A stretch of 64,000 nt of DNA, taken from positions 3,038,001 to 3,102,000 of the forward strand of contig NZ_JAUSXG010000001.1 in NCBI RefSeq assembly GCF_030815855.1. The letters run 5' to 3'. A model generated the notes under the pieces. It saw nothing but the letters and a program-made list of their open reading frames with translations. It ran no database searches and was not told the origin of the DNA. The DNA comes from Variovorax paradoxus. Its GTDB lineage: Bacteria; Pseudomonadota; Gammaproteobacteria; Burkholderiales; Burkholderiaceae_C. Below, one piece after another: positions 51,385 through 60,333 of this stretch (position 1 is the stretch's first letter; each line of letters begins with the position of its first letter). The translations under genes and the position numbers were made by a program.

Positions 51385-52334
51385 GCCAAGGTTCATCGCA
51401 GTCCGCGCTGCGCGCCGCAGGCCCGGTGGCCGAGACGCTGCTGCAGGCGAGCGGTGTGCTCGTGGTGGGCGGCACGCTCATCTTTGCAGGCGTCATGGTG
51501 CTGCTGGTGCTCGCTGTCCGCCGCCGGAACGGCACGGTGAACACGCGCCGGTGGCTCATTGGCGGAGGTCTCGTCTTTCCGACGGTGGTGCTTGCGGCGC
51601 TGTTCGCCTACAGCGAATGGCACCGGCCGCCGTGGCGGCCCGTGCCGCCGCCCGACGCGTTGATCGTCGGCGTCACGGGCCACATGTGGTGGTGGGAGGT
51701 GCGCTACCGCGCCCCCGCCACCGGCGCCGAAGTGGTCACCGCGAACGAGATCCGCATCCCGATCGGACGGCCCGTCTACTTCGGGCTCGGCAGCGCCGAC
51801 GTGATCCACAGCTTCTGGGTGCCGTCGCTCGGCGGCAAGATGGACATGCTGCCGGGCCGCGTGCAGCACCTGCAGCTGCAGGCCGACCGGCCCGGCACCT
51901 GGCGCGGACAGTGCGCCGAATATTGCGGCGAGCAGCACGCGCGCATGGCGCTGCATGTGGTGGCCGAAGAGCCCGCGGCATTCGACGCCTGGCTGGCGGC
52001 GCAGGCAAGGCCCGCTGCCGTATCGCCAACGTCATCACCGGCTTCATCGCCGGACATCGAGCGCGGCCGCGAGGCTTTCCTTGCGCACCGCTGCAATGCA
52101 TGCCACACGGTGCGCGGCGTGAGCGAAGAAAGCCGCCTCGGGCCCGACCTGACCCATGTGGGCAGTCGGCTGCACCTGGGTGCCGGCACCGTGGCCAACG
52201 AACCCGCCCAGCTCGCCGCATGGGTCGCCCACACGCAGCAGCTGAAGCCGGGCGCGCGCATGCCGTCGTCCGGCGAGCGCATCGGCGAGGCCGACCTGCA
52301 ACGGATCGCGGCTTGGCTCGCGCAACTGAAATGA
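51381..52334 (+). CDS. coxB: Cytochrome c oxidase subunit II with fused C-terminal cytochrome c domain
   Basis: 317 residues. Two N-terminal membrane segments (about 20-48 and 59-78) precede the cupredoxin domain with GHMWWWEVRY (aromatic electron-entry patch). The CuA ligands are His in DVIHSFW and CAEYCGEQHARM (Cys, Cys, His, Met). A Pro/Ser linker leads to a haem-binding CNACH domain near 240, making a caa3-like subunit II. It accepts electrons from the small cytochromes and passes them to subunit I. It overlaps both neighbours by four bases. Confidence 0.92.
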   Translation: MSQGSSQSALRAAGPVAETLLQASGVLVVGGTLIFAGVMVLLVLAVRRRNGTVNTRRWLIGGGLVFPTVVLAALFAYSEWHRPPWRPVPPPDALIVGVTGHMWWWEVRYRAPATGAEVVTANEIRIPIGRPVYFGLGSADVIHSFWVPSLGGKMDMLPGRVQHLQLQADRPGTWRGQCAEYCGEQHARMALHVVAEEPAAFDAWLAAQARPAAVSPTSSPASSPDIERGREAFLAHRCNACHTVRGVSEESRLGPDLTHVGSRLHLGAGTVANEPAQLAAWVAHTQQLKPGARMPSSGERIGEADLQRIAAWLAQLK

Positions 52335-54859
52335 CCCACGCTGCCGACGACATCTCGACCCTGCCGCCGCGTCCCGAAGGAGAGCGCGAGGCGCTCGAGC
52401 GGGCTTGGCAGCCCCCCACCGGCTGGCGGCAGTTCTCGGCCGTGAACAACACGCGCATCGGCGTGTTCTACATCGCGACGGCGATGCTCTTCTTCGTGCT
52501 GGCCGGCATCCTGGCGTTGCTGATGCGCACGCAGCTGGCCGTGCCCGACAACGACCTGATCGACGCCCGCACCTACAACCAGCTCTTCACGATGCACGGC
52601 ACCGTGATGATGTTCTTGTTCGCGGTTCCCATCGTCGAGGCGGTGGCCATCTACCTGCTGCCGGGCATGCTCGGCGCGCGCGACCTGCCGTTTCCGCTGC
52701 TCTCGGCCTACGCTTTCTGGGCTTATGCGATCGGCGGCCTCGCCTTCTTCTGCACCATTTTCTTTGGCGAATCGCCGGACGGCGGCTGGTTCATGTATCC
52801 GCCGCTCACCGGCAAGGAATTCTCACCCGGGCGCGGCGCCGACTGGTGGCTGCTGGGCATCGGCTTCATCGAGATCTCGGCCATTGCGGGCGCCATCGAA
52901 CTGATCGTGGGCATTCTCTTCACGCGCGCGCCCGGCATGACGCTGATGCGCATGCCCATCTTCGCGTGGGCCATGCTGGTGAGCGCGCTGATGATCGTCA
53001 TCGCGTTTCCGGCCGTGATCGCCGCCACCATGCTGCTGGAACTGGAGCGCGCATTCGACTGGCCCTTCTTCCTGCCGGCGCGCGGCGGCGATCCCCTGCT
53101 CTGGCAGCACCTGTTCTGGTTCTTCGGCCACCCGGAGGTCTACATCATCTTCTTGCCGGCCGCGGGCATGGTCTCGATGATGGTCGCCACGCTCTCGGGC
53201 ACGCCGCTGGTGGGCCACCGCGCGGTGGTGCTGGCGCTCATCGGCGTGGGCGTGGTGAGCTTCGCGCTGTGGGCGCACCACATGTTCACCGCGGGCCTGG
53301 GCAATCTCTCGCTGCTGGTGGTGTCCGCCGCGAGCTTCATCGTGGCCATTCCGAGTGGCGTGCAGGTGTTCGCGTGGATCGCCACTTTCTGGCGCGGCCG
53401 CGTGGCGCTGAACGCACCCACGCTTTTCTTGCTCGGCTTTCATTTCATCTTCGTGCTCGGCGGCCTCACCGGCGTGATGGTGGCGGTGCTGCCGTTCGAC
53501 TGGCAGGCGCACGACAGCTACTTCATCGTCGCGCACCTTCATTACGTGCTCATCGGCGGCATGGTGTTTCCGGTGTTCGCGGGGTTCTACTACTGGGCGC
53601 CGCTCTTCAACGGCCACCGGCTTTCGGAGCGCTGGGGCCGCTGGGTGTTCGGGCTCATGTTCGGCGGCTTCAACCTCGCGTTCTTTCCGATGCACATCGC
53701 GGGCATGCTCGGTATGCCGCGCCGCGTGTACACCTATGGCGGCGATTTGGGCTGGAACGCACTCAACCTGCTGTCGACCATCGGTGCGTACACGCTGGCG
53801 GCCGGCGTGCTGCTCTTCATTGCCGATGCGTTCCGCACCCTGCGGCGGCCCTCGCAAGACCATGGCGACCCGTGGCGCGCGGGCACCCTCGAATGGCTGC
53901 CGGCGCGCGAGTACGGCGCCCGCAGCATTCCGCCGGTGGATTCGCGCTATCCGCTGTGGAAGCGGCCCACGCTGCCGCAAGAGGTCGAGGCCGGCTACCA
54001 CTGGCTGCCGGGCACGGTGTTCGGCGGCCGCGAAACCCTGGTGACCAGCCTGCGCGACGCGCGGCCGATGCACCTGCTGCGCCTGCCAAGCGACAGCTGG
54101 TGGCCGCTGGGCGCGGCCGCGGGCACGGCGGGCTTCTTTCTGCTTCTGACGGTTTCGCAGACCCTGCCCGCATTTGCCTGCGGCGTGCTCGCGGTGGTGT
54201 GCATCCTGCGGTGGCTTTGGGATTCCGACCTTCCGCCGCCGTTCGAAACGGTCGACGTCGGCCGGGGCGCGCGACTGCCCGTCGGCGCACACGGCCGCGC
54301 CTCGCACTCGTGGTGGGCCATGATCGTGCTGATTGCGGTCGACATGACGATCTTCGTGTCGCTGCTCTACACCCATGCGCACCTGGCGATGGCCAGCGAT
54401 GTGTGCCCACCGCCCGGCGCTGCGCTGCCCGCCATGCACTGGCCGCTGGCCGCCGCGCTGCTGCTCGCGGCCGGCTCGGTTGCCATGCTCGCCGCCACGC
54501 GCACGCTGCGCACCGCGCATGCGCGCGGCCAGCGCTTGCTGCGCATGCTCGTGGCGCTGGCCATGGCCTGCGCAACCGCCGCGGCCAGCCTCGACATCGG
54601 CGGCCACCTGATGGCAGGGCTCGATCCGCGCGCGCAGGGCTGGAGCGCATCGGTCGGCATGCTGCTGGGCTACCAGGCCTTTCACATCGCCGTGCTGATG
54701 CTGATGGGCGGCTACGTGCTGGTGCGCTCCTGGACCGGCCGGCTGCAGCCAGCGGCCCGCGCGACGATCGACAACACCGGGCTGATGTGGCACTGCGTGA
54801 CCGTGCAGGGAATCGTCGGCGCACTCATGGTGCAGTTGGTGCCGAGGGTGTTGGGCTGA
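52331..54859 (+). CDS. coxA: Cytochrome c oxidase subunit I fused to a subunit III-like domain
   Basis: 842 residues. Subunit I (about 1-520) has 12 membrane segments. The haem a ligands are His89 and His404, the haem a3 ligand His402, and CuB is held by His267, His316 and His317, with the cross-linking Tyr271. The D-channel Asp in GARDLPF and Glu269 are present. In IPSGVQVFAW the usual K-channel lysine is Gln. A linker leads to a subunit III-like domain (about 600-842, roughly five to seven segments). The operon has no separate subunit III gene. Confidence 0.9.
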   Translation: MTHAADDISTLPPRPEGEREALERAWQPPTGWRQFSAVNNTRIGVFYIATAMLFFVLAGILALLMRTQLAVPDNDLIDARTYNQLFTMHGTVMMFLFAVPIVEAVAIYLLPGMLGARDLPFPLLSAYAFWAYAIGGLAFFCTIFFGESPDGGWFMYPPLTGKEFSPGRGADWWLLGIGFIEISAIAGAIELIVGILFTRAPGMTLMRMPIFAWAMLVSALMIVIAFPAVIAATMLLELERAFDWPFFLPARGGDPLLWQHLFWFFGHPEVYIIFLPAAGMVSMMVATLSGTPLVGHRAVVLALIGVGVVSFALWAHHMFTAGLGNLSLLVVSAASFIVAIPSGVQVFAWIATFWRGRVALNAPTLFLLGFHFIFVLGGLTGVMVAVLPFDWQAHDSYFIVAHLHYVLIGGMVFPVFAGFYYWAPLFNGHRLSERWGRWVFGLMFGGFNLAFFPMHIAGMLGMPRRVYTYGGDLGWNALNLLSTIGAYTLAAGVLLFIADAFRTLRRPSQDHGDPWRAGTLEWLPAREYGARSIPPVDSRYPLWKRPTLPQEVEAGYHWLPGTVFGGRETLVTSLRDARPMHLLRLPSDSWWPLGAAAGTAGFFLLLTVSQTLPAFACGVLAVVCILRWLWDSDLPPPFETVDVGRGARLPVGAHGRASHSWWAMIVLIAVDMTIFVSLLYTHAHLAMASDVCPPPGAALPAMHWPLAAALLLAAGSVAMLAATRTLRTAHARGQRLLRMLVALAMACATAAASLDIGGHLMAGLDPRAQGWSASVGMLLGYQAFHIAVLMLMGGYVLVRSWTGRLQPAARATIDNTGLMWHCVTVQGIVGALMVQLVPRVLG

Positions 54860-54881
54860 AGAGGGCCCAACGCGCTTTCGG

Positions 54882-55406
54882 CTAGCAAAAGCTTCGCCAT
54901 GGCAAGGGGCCGAACAAGCTGCCGACGACCCAGCCGGCCGCATAGAGGCCAAGGCCGAAAACCCCATGTGTGACCAGGCTGTGAAAACGCGCTGCCGCTG
55001 GCCGTGGCGTGCGGCTGGCCGCAATGCCGGCGCCCATGCCGGGCTGCATCAGGAAGAACGGAGCCACCACGCTGCCGAATCCGACGATCAGCGCGGGCCC
55101 GAGCGTCGGGCGGCAGACCCAGCCAAGGCCCCAGAACGCGAGCAGCACGGCCGCAAAGAGGAATCCGGTCAGGTAGTGGGCAACCCAGCCGATCAGCCGC
55201 TCGCCCTTCACCGGCAGCGATGCGGCAATGGGGTGATGACGAAAGCGCCCCCGCGCCAGGTAGACGAGCCAGCGGCCCACCAGCGCATAGTCCAGCGAAA
55301 GCATGCCGAGCAGCCGCTTTCGCACCACCGCCCAGATGTCCATCAGCACCGTTGCGCCGCCGCCGATCAGAACAGCGCACACCAGATAGCTCGCGGCCTC
55401 AGACAC
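54882..55406 (-). CDS. DUF2938-like membrane protein
   Basis: 174 residues with a GTG start overlapping the methyltransferase stop by 8 bases, so the two are co-translated. Four hydrophobic segments (for example YLVCAVLIGGGATVLMDIWAVV, LTGFLFAAVLLAFWGLGWV, VTHGVFGLGLYAAGWVVG) match the four-helix DUF2938 family of unknown function. The protein converges with the oxidase operon, separated by 22 bases. No functional residue pattern is known for the family. Confidence 0.72.
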   Translation of the reverse strand: MSEAASYLVCAVLIGGGATVLMDIWAVVRKRLLGMLSLDYALVGRWLVYLARGRFRHHPIAASLPVKGERLIGWVAHYLTGFLFAAVLLAFWGLGWVCRPTLGPALIVGFGSVVAPFFLMQPGMGAGIAASRTPRPAAARFHSLVTHGVFGLGLYAAGWVVGSLFGPLPWRSFC

Positions 55407-56286
55407 GGGTGGCCTCCGCGGGCACGGCCGGCGCTGAAGGCGCCTGCGCGCCGATCATCCAGCAGGCGGCGGTGAAGCGGACCTCGGTGCCGTGCACATA
55501 CGGGTCGAAGGCGGCGCGCACGGTGTCGACGACTTGCGCGCGCGTGCGCTCGTCGGCGTTCTGAAGAATCAGGCCCACCGGTCCGAGCCGCGTGAGATAG
55601 CCGATCAAGTCCCGTTCGGGCAAGGTGCACTCGACGTCGATCGGCCGGACGTCGATGCCGGCCCAGCCGCTCTCTTCCAAGATGGCGGAGACCCGCTGCC
55701 GGTCTGCGAAAGCGAACTGCCCCGGTCCGCCCGGCTGGCGCACGGGCAGGTTAGGCAGCAGCGGTGCCGCGGCGCGCTCGGCCGTCGTCATGAACGGATT
55801 TTCCGCGGCGCTGCGCCATGCGATGACGCGGAGCGCGGTGCCATCCCTCGCGGCATGCCGCAGGTTCGCAAAGGCCTGCACCGGGCTGTCGAAGAACATC
55901 ACGCCGAAGCGCGAAACGATCAGGTCGAAACTGCCCGGCTCGAAGGCGTGCCTCTGCACGTCGCCGCAGATGAAGCTTGCCGGCGTGCCTTCACGCTCTG
56001 CGCGTGCGCGTGCGCGTGCGGCGGCGACCATCGGCTCCGAAATGTCGGCGCCGACGCAATGCCCTTCCCCGCCGAGCGCCCGTGCAACGGCGAGCGTGGT
56101 GGCGCCCGTGCCGCAGCCCACATCGAGCACCCGGTGCGCAGACGCGGCGCGCGCCTCGTCCACGAGCAGGTTTTCGAACGGCATGAACAACCTGTCGAGC
56201 GACTGCTGCGCATCGACCCAGGCCCGTCCGGCGGATCCGTTCCACAGTGCGGCCTGCTCACTGCTTGTCTCTTGATTGACGCTCAT
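55399..56286 (-). CDS. Class I SAM-dependent methyltransferase
   Basis: 295 residues from the ATG at 56286. Motif I VLDVGCGTGATTLAVA near residue 52, acidic end of motif I/II GADISEPMVAAA near 80, motif post-I FICGDVQ near 100, and IVSRFGVMFF near 120 are the standard UbiE/Methyltransf_11 set. The substrate cannot be told. It is divergent from a MerR regulator across a 70-base spacer with a strong dyad, so it is probably the target of that regulator. Confidence 0.85.
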   Translation of the reverse strand: MSVNQETSSEQAALWNGSAGRAWVDAQQSLDRLFMPFENLLVDEARAASAHRVLDVGCGTGATTLAVARALGGEGHCVGADISEPMVAAARARARAEREGTPASFICGDVQRHAFEPGSFDLIVSRFGVMFFDSPVQAFANLRHAARDGTALRVIAWRSAAENPFMTTAERAAAPLLPNLPVRQPGGPGQFAFADRQRVSAILEESGWAGIDVRPIDVECTLPERDLIGYLTRLGPVGLILQNADERTRAQVVDTVRAAFDPYVHGTEVRFTAACWMIGAQAPSAPAVPAEATRV

Positions 56287-56335
56287 GATCGTTTTCCTTG
56301 CGTGCCTGTCGAGGCGGAAGCTAGACTGTGCAACT

Positions 56336-56349
56336 TCAAGTCGACTTGA
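56336..56349. promoter_or_regulatory. Candidate MerR-family operator (perfect 14-bp palindrome)
   Basis: TCAAGTCGACTTGA is fully self-complementary and lies in the 70-base gap between the divergent methyltransferase and MerR genes. Size, position and the TCAAG/CTTGA arms recall the SoxR-type half-sites used by MerR regulators. The sequence supports an operator by position only. Confidence 0.6.
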
Positions 56350-56358
56350 GGTCAAGAG

Positions 56359-56805
56359 GTGGCAGCAAATCATCTGGACATCGCCGAAGTGGCACAGCGA
56401 TCCGGCGTTCCCGCATCGACGCTGCGGTTCTACGAGGAAAAGGGGCTGATCGCCTCGACCGGCCGGCGCGGCCTGCGCCGCCTGTTCGAAGCGGGCGTGC
56501 TGGAGCGGCTGGCATTGATTGCGGTGGGACGCTCCGCAGGCTTCTCGCTCGATGAGATCGGGCACATGTTCGCGCCCGAGGGAGTGCCGCGCATCGACAG
56601 GCAGATGCTCGCGGCCAAGGCCGACGAGCTCGACAGGACGATCCGCAAGCTCAGCGCCATGCGCGACGGGCTGCGGCACGCCGCCGCTTGCCCGGCGCCC
56701 AGCCACATGGAGTGCCCGACGTTCCAGCGCATCTTGCGGGCTGCGGCGTACGGGGCGGCCAAGCGTTCGCCCAAGGCAAGTGCACTAAGATCCGCCCGCC
56801 CCTGA
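56359..56805 (+). CDS. MerR-family transcriptional regulator
   Basis: 148 residues with a GTG start at 56359 (AAGAGGT context). The winged helix-turn-helix is canonical: LDIAEVAQRSGVPASTLRFYEEKGLI and GRRGLRRLF. A long dimerisation helix follows (about 80-115), and the C-terminus has two cysteines in CPAPSHMECP, too few and too far apart for the SoxR iron-sulfur pattern but enough for thiol or metal sensing. It is divergent from the methyltransferase and probably autoregulates through the dyad between them. Confidence 0.88.
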   Translation: MAANHLDIAEVAQRSGVPASTLRFYEEKGLIASTGRRGLRRLFEAGVLERLALIAVGRSAGFSLDEIGHMFAPEGVPRIDRQMLAAKADELDRTIRKLSAMRDGLRHAAACPAPSHMECPTFQRILRAAAYGAAKRSPKASALRSARP

Positions 56806-56831
56806 ACTCGGCCTCCGGCCTTGCATTGCCC

Positions 56832-58406
56832 ATGACGCATTTCCTGCGCCGCGTTCTCTGTGTCCTGCTGTGCCTGCCGGCATGGGCCTTCGCATCGGAG
56901 CCTTCTCCCTTCGCCGCCGCGCTGCGCGAAACGGCGATAGGCGGCAATGCAGCGCAGGCCTTCTTCCTCGTCGGCCAGTTGCGTGACACCGGGGCGCCCC
57001 GCGCCGACATCGAAGCCTTGCGCCGCGAACTCCTGCATGCGTACGTGGCGCAGATCGCCACCCCGGCCGCAGCGCCCGCGCCGCCCCGCCCCGGCGCATG
57101 GGAGTCCTTCAAGCGCCGCTTGCCCGGCATGGCACGCGCCCCTGAAGACACCGTGGCCGCCGCCATTGCGCGCGGCCACGCGCGAAGCAACGTGCTCGAC
57201 GCCCCTTTTCGCGCCGCCTGGCAAGGGGCGCTCAACCAGGGGTTCACTCCGCGATGGGAGACCGGGGCTACGCGCGCCCCCTTCTTCACGGTGGTGATGC
57301 GCGACATGCAGCCCATTGCGCCTGGCGTGTGGGCCGCACCGGCGGGCGGCGGCGGCGTCCGCCTGATGCTGGCACTGCGCCTGGCCAACACCTCGGCGCA
57401 GCCGCTCCCTGTGTTCCGGCCCGACATCGTTCTGGGCGACTTGACGTTTGCCTGCGCTTGGGATGGCCCCGAACGGAAGCTGAGCGAAATGCAGGCCAAT
57501 GCGGTGACCCTGGTGCAGCCCGGCGCAACGTCCGATCCATTGGCCTGCGAGGCGCAGCCCGCGCCCATGTATTGGCGCGAGCAGTTGCCGGCGCTCATGG
57601 CAGACGGCGCCAGTGCCGCCGCAAAGCCGCTTCTGGTGCCGCACGACATGGACAACGCCAAGCGCGTGTACCACCTGGAACTCGCGCTGAGAAACCTCGC
57701 GCCGCAAACCGAAGACTGGGGCCGGCGTCGGCTGGCCGCGCAGCAGGAACCCGCGCGGCAATGGGCGCCCGGCGCAAAGCCGCTGGAGCCTCCCGCGGCG
57801 AGCCGTTGGGCCGCGGGGCCGCACAGGGGCTGGAAGTCGTCTGCCGAGGCGCTGAAGAATTTCATGGCCGCCACCGTGCTCGCGCTCGGCTTGTTCGCCC
57901 TCGGGCGCGGCCTGCTGCGCGTGGGCATGCCGAAATTCGTCGTGGGAGCGGGTACGCTGCTGGCCGGCATGGGCATGACCGTGCTGGCCGCCGCCAGCCT
58001 GGGCGGCGGTGGCACGGGCTACGGCCATCCCCTGTACACCGGCATTGTCCTGTGGAGTGCCTACTTCGGCCCCGTTCTGCTGTGCGTGCTGGCGTTGCAC
58101 GGCCTGTACAAGCTGCTGGACGACGAGGAAATCACTTGGTGGCAGACCGTGGTCAAAGGCTGGCGCCAGACGATGGACCTGGGTTCCGCCACCAGCCGCG
58201 CCGAGTTCTGGGGCTTTGTCGCCCACTGCGCCTGGCTGTGGGCTCTTGCACGCATCTGCCTTGTCCCGCTGGACCTCTGGATCGGCCTTGTGCTCTTGCT
58301 GCCGCTGGCCACGCTGACCGTGCGGCGGCTGCTCAGCATCACAGCGGCCGATCTGCTCTACATGGGCTTGACCGCGGTTGGCCTGGTGCTGCTGATCTTG
58401 ATCTGA
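56832..58406 (+). CDS. Exported/membrane protein of unknown function with DUF805-like end
   Basis: 524 residues from the ATG at 56832. A signal peptide covers about residues 1-22 (ending AWAFAS). A large periplasmic part (to about 345) has ALRLANTSAQPLPVF and other beta-type stretches without recognised motifs. At the C-terminus about five hydrophobic segments include SRAEFWGF near 460, the hallmark motif of DUF805 proteins. The combination suggests an envelope protein; nothing indicates an enzymatic function. It starts 27 bases after the MerR gene. Confidence 0.7.
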   Translation: MTHFLRRVLCVLLCLPAWAFASEPSPFAAALRETAIGGNAAQAFFLVGQLRDTGAPRADIEALRRELLHAYVAQIATPAAAPAPPRPGAWESFKRRLPGMARAPEDTVAAAIARGHARSNVLDAPFRAAWQGALNQGFTPRWETGATRAPFFTVVMRDMQPIAPGVWAAPAGGGGVRLMLALRLANTSAQPLPVFRPDIVLGDLTFACAWDGPERKLSEMQANAVTLVQPGATSDPLACEAQPAPMYWREQLPALMADGASAAAKPLLVPHDMDNAKRVYHLELALRNLAPQTEDWGRRRLAAQQEPARQWAPGAKPLEPPAASRWAAGPHRGWKSSAEALKNFMAATVLALGLFALGRGLLRVGMPKFVVGAGTLLAGMGMTVLAAASLGGGGTGYGHPLYTGIVLWSAYFGPVLLCVLALHGLYKLLDDEEITWWQTVVKGWRQTMDLGSATSRAEFWGFVAHCAWLWALARICLVPLDLWIGLVLLLPLATLTVRRLLSITAADLLYMGLTAVGLVLLILI

Positions 58407-58555
58407 CCTGCGCCGCCGCGCGGGCGGGCGGGCTCCTACAGAACGATCATCGCTTGGCCGATGCGCGCGGATTTTTCCAGGTCGAAAGTTGCAGTTCTGG
58501 GCATTGCAACATCGACGCCGTCATCCCCAGAAATGCCGGCCGGAGACATCCTTCC

Positions 58556-58894
58556 ATGACAAGCGCCAATCCGGTTATTTCTTCAGAGCGAGTCGAGGGG
58601 ACCGCCGTCTACAACGTGGCGGGAGACAAACTCGGCACCATCGACGAACTCATGATCGACAAGATCTCGGGCCAGGTCCGTTACGCCGTAATGGAATTCG
58701 GCGGCTTTCTGGGCATGGGCACAGACCGCTATCCAATCCCGTGGGCCATGCTGAAGTACGACACGTCGCAGGACGGCTACGTGGTGCCGCTGGACAAGGC
58801 GCAGATCGAGGGCGCACCCCGGTATGCGAGCGACCGGGTGCCTGAGTACGACGATGCGTACAGCGGGACGGTGGATAAGTATTACGGGCTTTGA
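58556..58894 (+). CDS. PRC-barrel domain protein
   Basis: 112 residues. The PRC-barrel core VEGTAVYNVAGDKLGTIDELMIDKISGQVRYAVMEFGG and GMGTDRYPIPWAMLKYD is textbook for the family. The tail carries acidic and Tyr-rich residues. Free-standing bacterial PRC-barrel proteins are often stress-associated; molecular function is unknown. An ATG at 58556 gives the standard N-terminus ANPVISSERVEG. It is alone, 150 bases after the preceding gene. Confidence 0.88.
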   Translation: MTSANPVISSERVEGTAVYNVAGDKLGTIDELMIDKISGQVRYAVMEFGGFLGMGTDRYPIPWAMLKYDTSQDGYVVPLDKAQIEGAPRYASDRVPEYDDAYSGTVDKYYGL

Positions 58895-59232
58895 AGGGCA
58901 TATGGCCGCGGGGCTTTGGAGGAGACTGCGGCCATTGCGGACTCGTGCTTGCCGCGGTGCTCGAATGCATGCGCTGGGCGAGCTCCCGAGCTTTCGGGGA
59001 ACTTCATTGCCTCCTTCATGGCTCTATCGTCTTAAAGATTCGAGCCTCCGCGAAACCCGGCGCGGTTCACTCCAGCTTTTATCCCGCACAGAAGCAAAGT
59101 CCGAGCAGCCGCACGCGAACGGGCCCTGCCATTGCTCCCAGTGATCTGAGGGTTCACGCGCATGATCGTGTATGAGCCGAGCGCTAAGATGCGCCCTGGA
59201 TTTTTCTCGTACCTCCCTCGAATGGAGTGAGC
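58895..59232. other. 338-base intergenic region, no gene seen
   Basis: Between the PRC-barrel gene and the next plus-strand gene. Base composition begins to drop here. Open frames exist on both strands but none has a recognisable product or a ribosome-binding site. The promoter for the gene at 59233 must be within it. This is the apparent left border of the less GC-rich region running to the Rhs tip. Confidence 0.5.
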
Positions 59233-59619
59233 ATGATCGTTGAATGCAGTTTCAGCTCCGCCCCATCTCAAGGCGAGTCTTGGTCGGAACGATGGGGCGG
59301 CCCCGACAAAGGCCTCATCTGTTCTTGGCTCAGGGGAATCGAGAAGGCGAAGGAATCCCCCGAACTCGCCGGACAAGCTTCGCGCGGCGAATTACCAAGT
59401 CTGCCCTGGGTGGGTGGAGGTAAAGCCATCAAGGCGGGCAAGCGTGTCGGGGCGCTGCACTATCTGGCCATGTGGCAAGGGCTACGTGGTGACGACCTGA
59501 ACATCGATCTTGTTGCAGGAGCCACGCGCACATGCACCCTGACCGGTATGGCTGTCACATTCACTGGAGATGCCTCTGCCATCTGGAAGGCGGCCGGCGA
59601 ACCTGGAGGCATCGAGTGA
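59233..59619 (+). CDS. 128-residue protein of unknown function
   Basis: The ATG has GGAG seven bases upstream. There is no signal peptide or membrane segment. The sequence contains Trp-rich patches (WSERWGGPDKG, AIWKAAG) and no motif I know. Its stop overlaps the GTG of the BRCT gene (GTGA), so they are translated together. Codon choice and base composition differ from the 0-58 kb genes, which suggests horizontal acquisition. It might work with the BRCT protein. Confidence 0.6.
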   Translation: MIVECSFSSAPSQGESWSERWGGPDKGLICSWLRGIEKAKESPELAGQASRGELPSLPWVGGGKAIKAGKRVGALHYLAMWQGLRGDDLNIDLVAGATRTCTLTGMAVTFTGDASAIWKAAGEPGGIE

Positions 59620-60230
59620 TCAACATTTACCAGCGCCAAGCTACAGCCTTCCGAAACGAGATGCGCACCTCATGTGCGGCGCTGGTCGGCATCGTCCAAG
59701 GCATCATGTCAGACGGCCATCTCAACGACGCCGAAATCGGCTTCCTCAAGTCATGGCTTACTGGCGCCGAAACAGTTGCGCTGACATGGCCAGGTACGGT
59801 GATCAAAGCCCAGATCGAAAGCATTCTGGCGGATGGGCTGGTGACCGAGGAAGAGCGCAGCCATCTCGCCGAAACCTTGCGTCAGCTCGTCGGCGGCAAG
59901 CTGGACGAGATTGCGGATGCGAGCTTCGTGACCGAACTGCCAATCGATCGTCTTGAAGGGATCGAGATTCCCAACAAGCTCTTCTGCTTTACCGGCGACT
60001 TCGTTTTCGGGCCGCGCAAGCTCTGCGAGCAAGCCATCGAAACACGCGGCGGGACGATTTCAGGCGTCAACAAGAAGCTGCACTACCTTGTGGTCGGGGG
60101 CCTCGGGAGCGCGGAATGGAAGCATGGCAGCTTCGGCACCAAGATCGAGAAAGCCATTCAGCACAAAGAGGCCGGGGTGCCGCTGTTCATCGTGCACGAA
60201 GATACTTGGGCCGCTTCCTTGCGCGGATGA
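59616..60230 (+). CDS. BRCT-domain protein with N-terminal helical domain
   Basis: 204 residues with a GTG start overlapping the upstream stop; GGAGG lies 6-11 bases before it. The first about 100 residues (ALVGIVQGIMSDGHLNDAEIGFLKSWL, then LADGLVTEEERSHL) contain acidic helix pairs recalling TerB-like domains. The C-terminal 90 residues are a BRCT domain of the bacterial DNA-ligase type (LFCFTGDFVFGPRKLCEQAIETRGG, LVVGGLGSAEW). BRCT domains bind DNA ends or phosphopeptides, so a repair or defence role is possible. Coupled with the unknown 59233 protein. Confidence 0.78.
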   Translation: MINIYQRQATAFRNEMRTSCAALVGIVQGIMSDGHLNDAEIGFLKSWLTGAETVALTWPGTVIKAQIESILADGLVTEEERSHLAETLRQLVGGKLDEIADASFVTELPIDRLEGIEIPNKLFCFTGDFVFGPRKLCEQAIETRGGTISGVNKKLHYLVVGGLGSAEWKHGSFGTKIEKAIQHKEAGVPLFIVHEDTWAASLRG

Positions 60231-60333
60231 CGCCCATGGTCACCCGCATGAGCCTGCCACAGAGTAGGACCAGACGTTCATCGATGATTTCCGCGATTAG
60301 GCCCGGCGGGCTTCATATCACCTACTTTTGCCC

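Noticed and set aside
52823..55024. 733-codon minus-strand open frame antisense to the oxidase
   Set aside because: Composition is extreme in His, Arg and Gln, and the plus strand encodes subunit I with all metal ligands.
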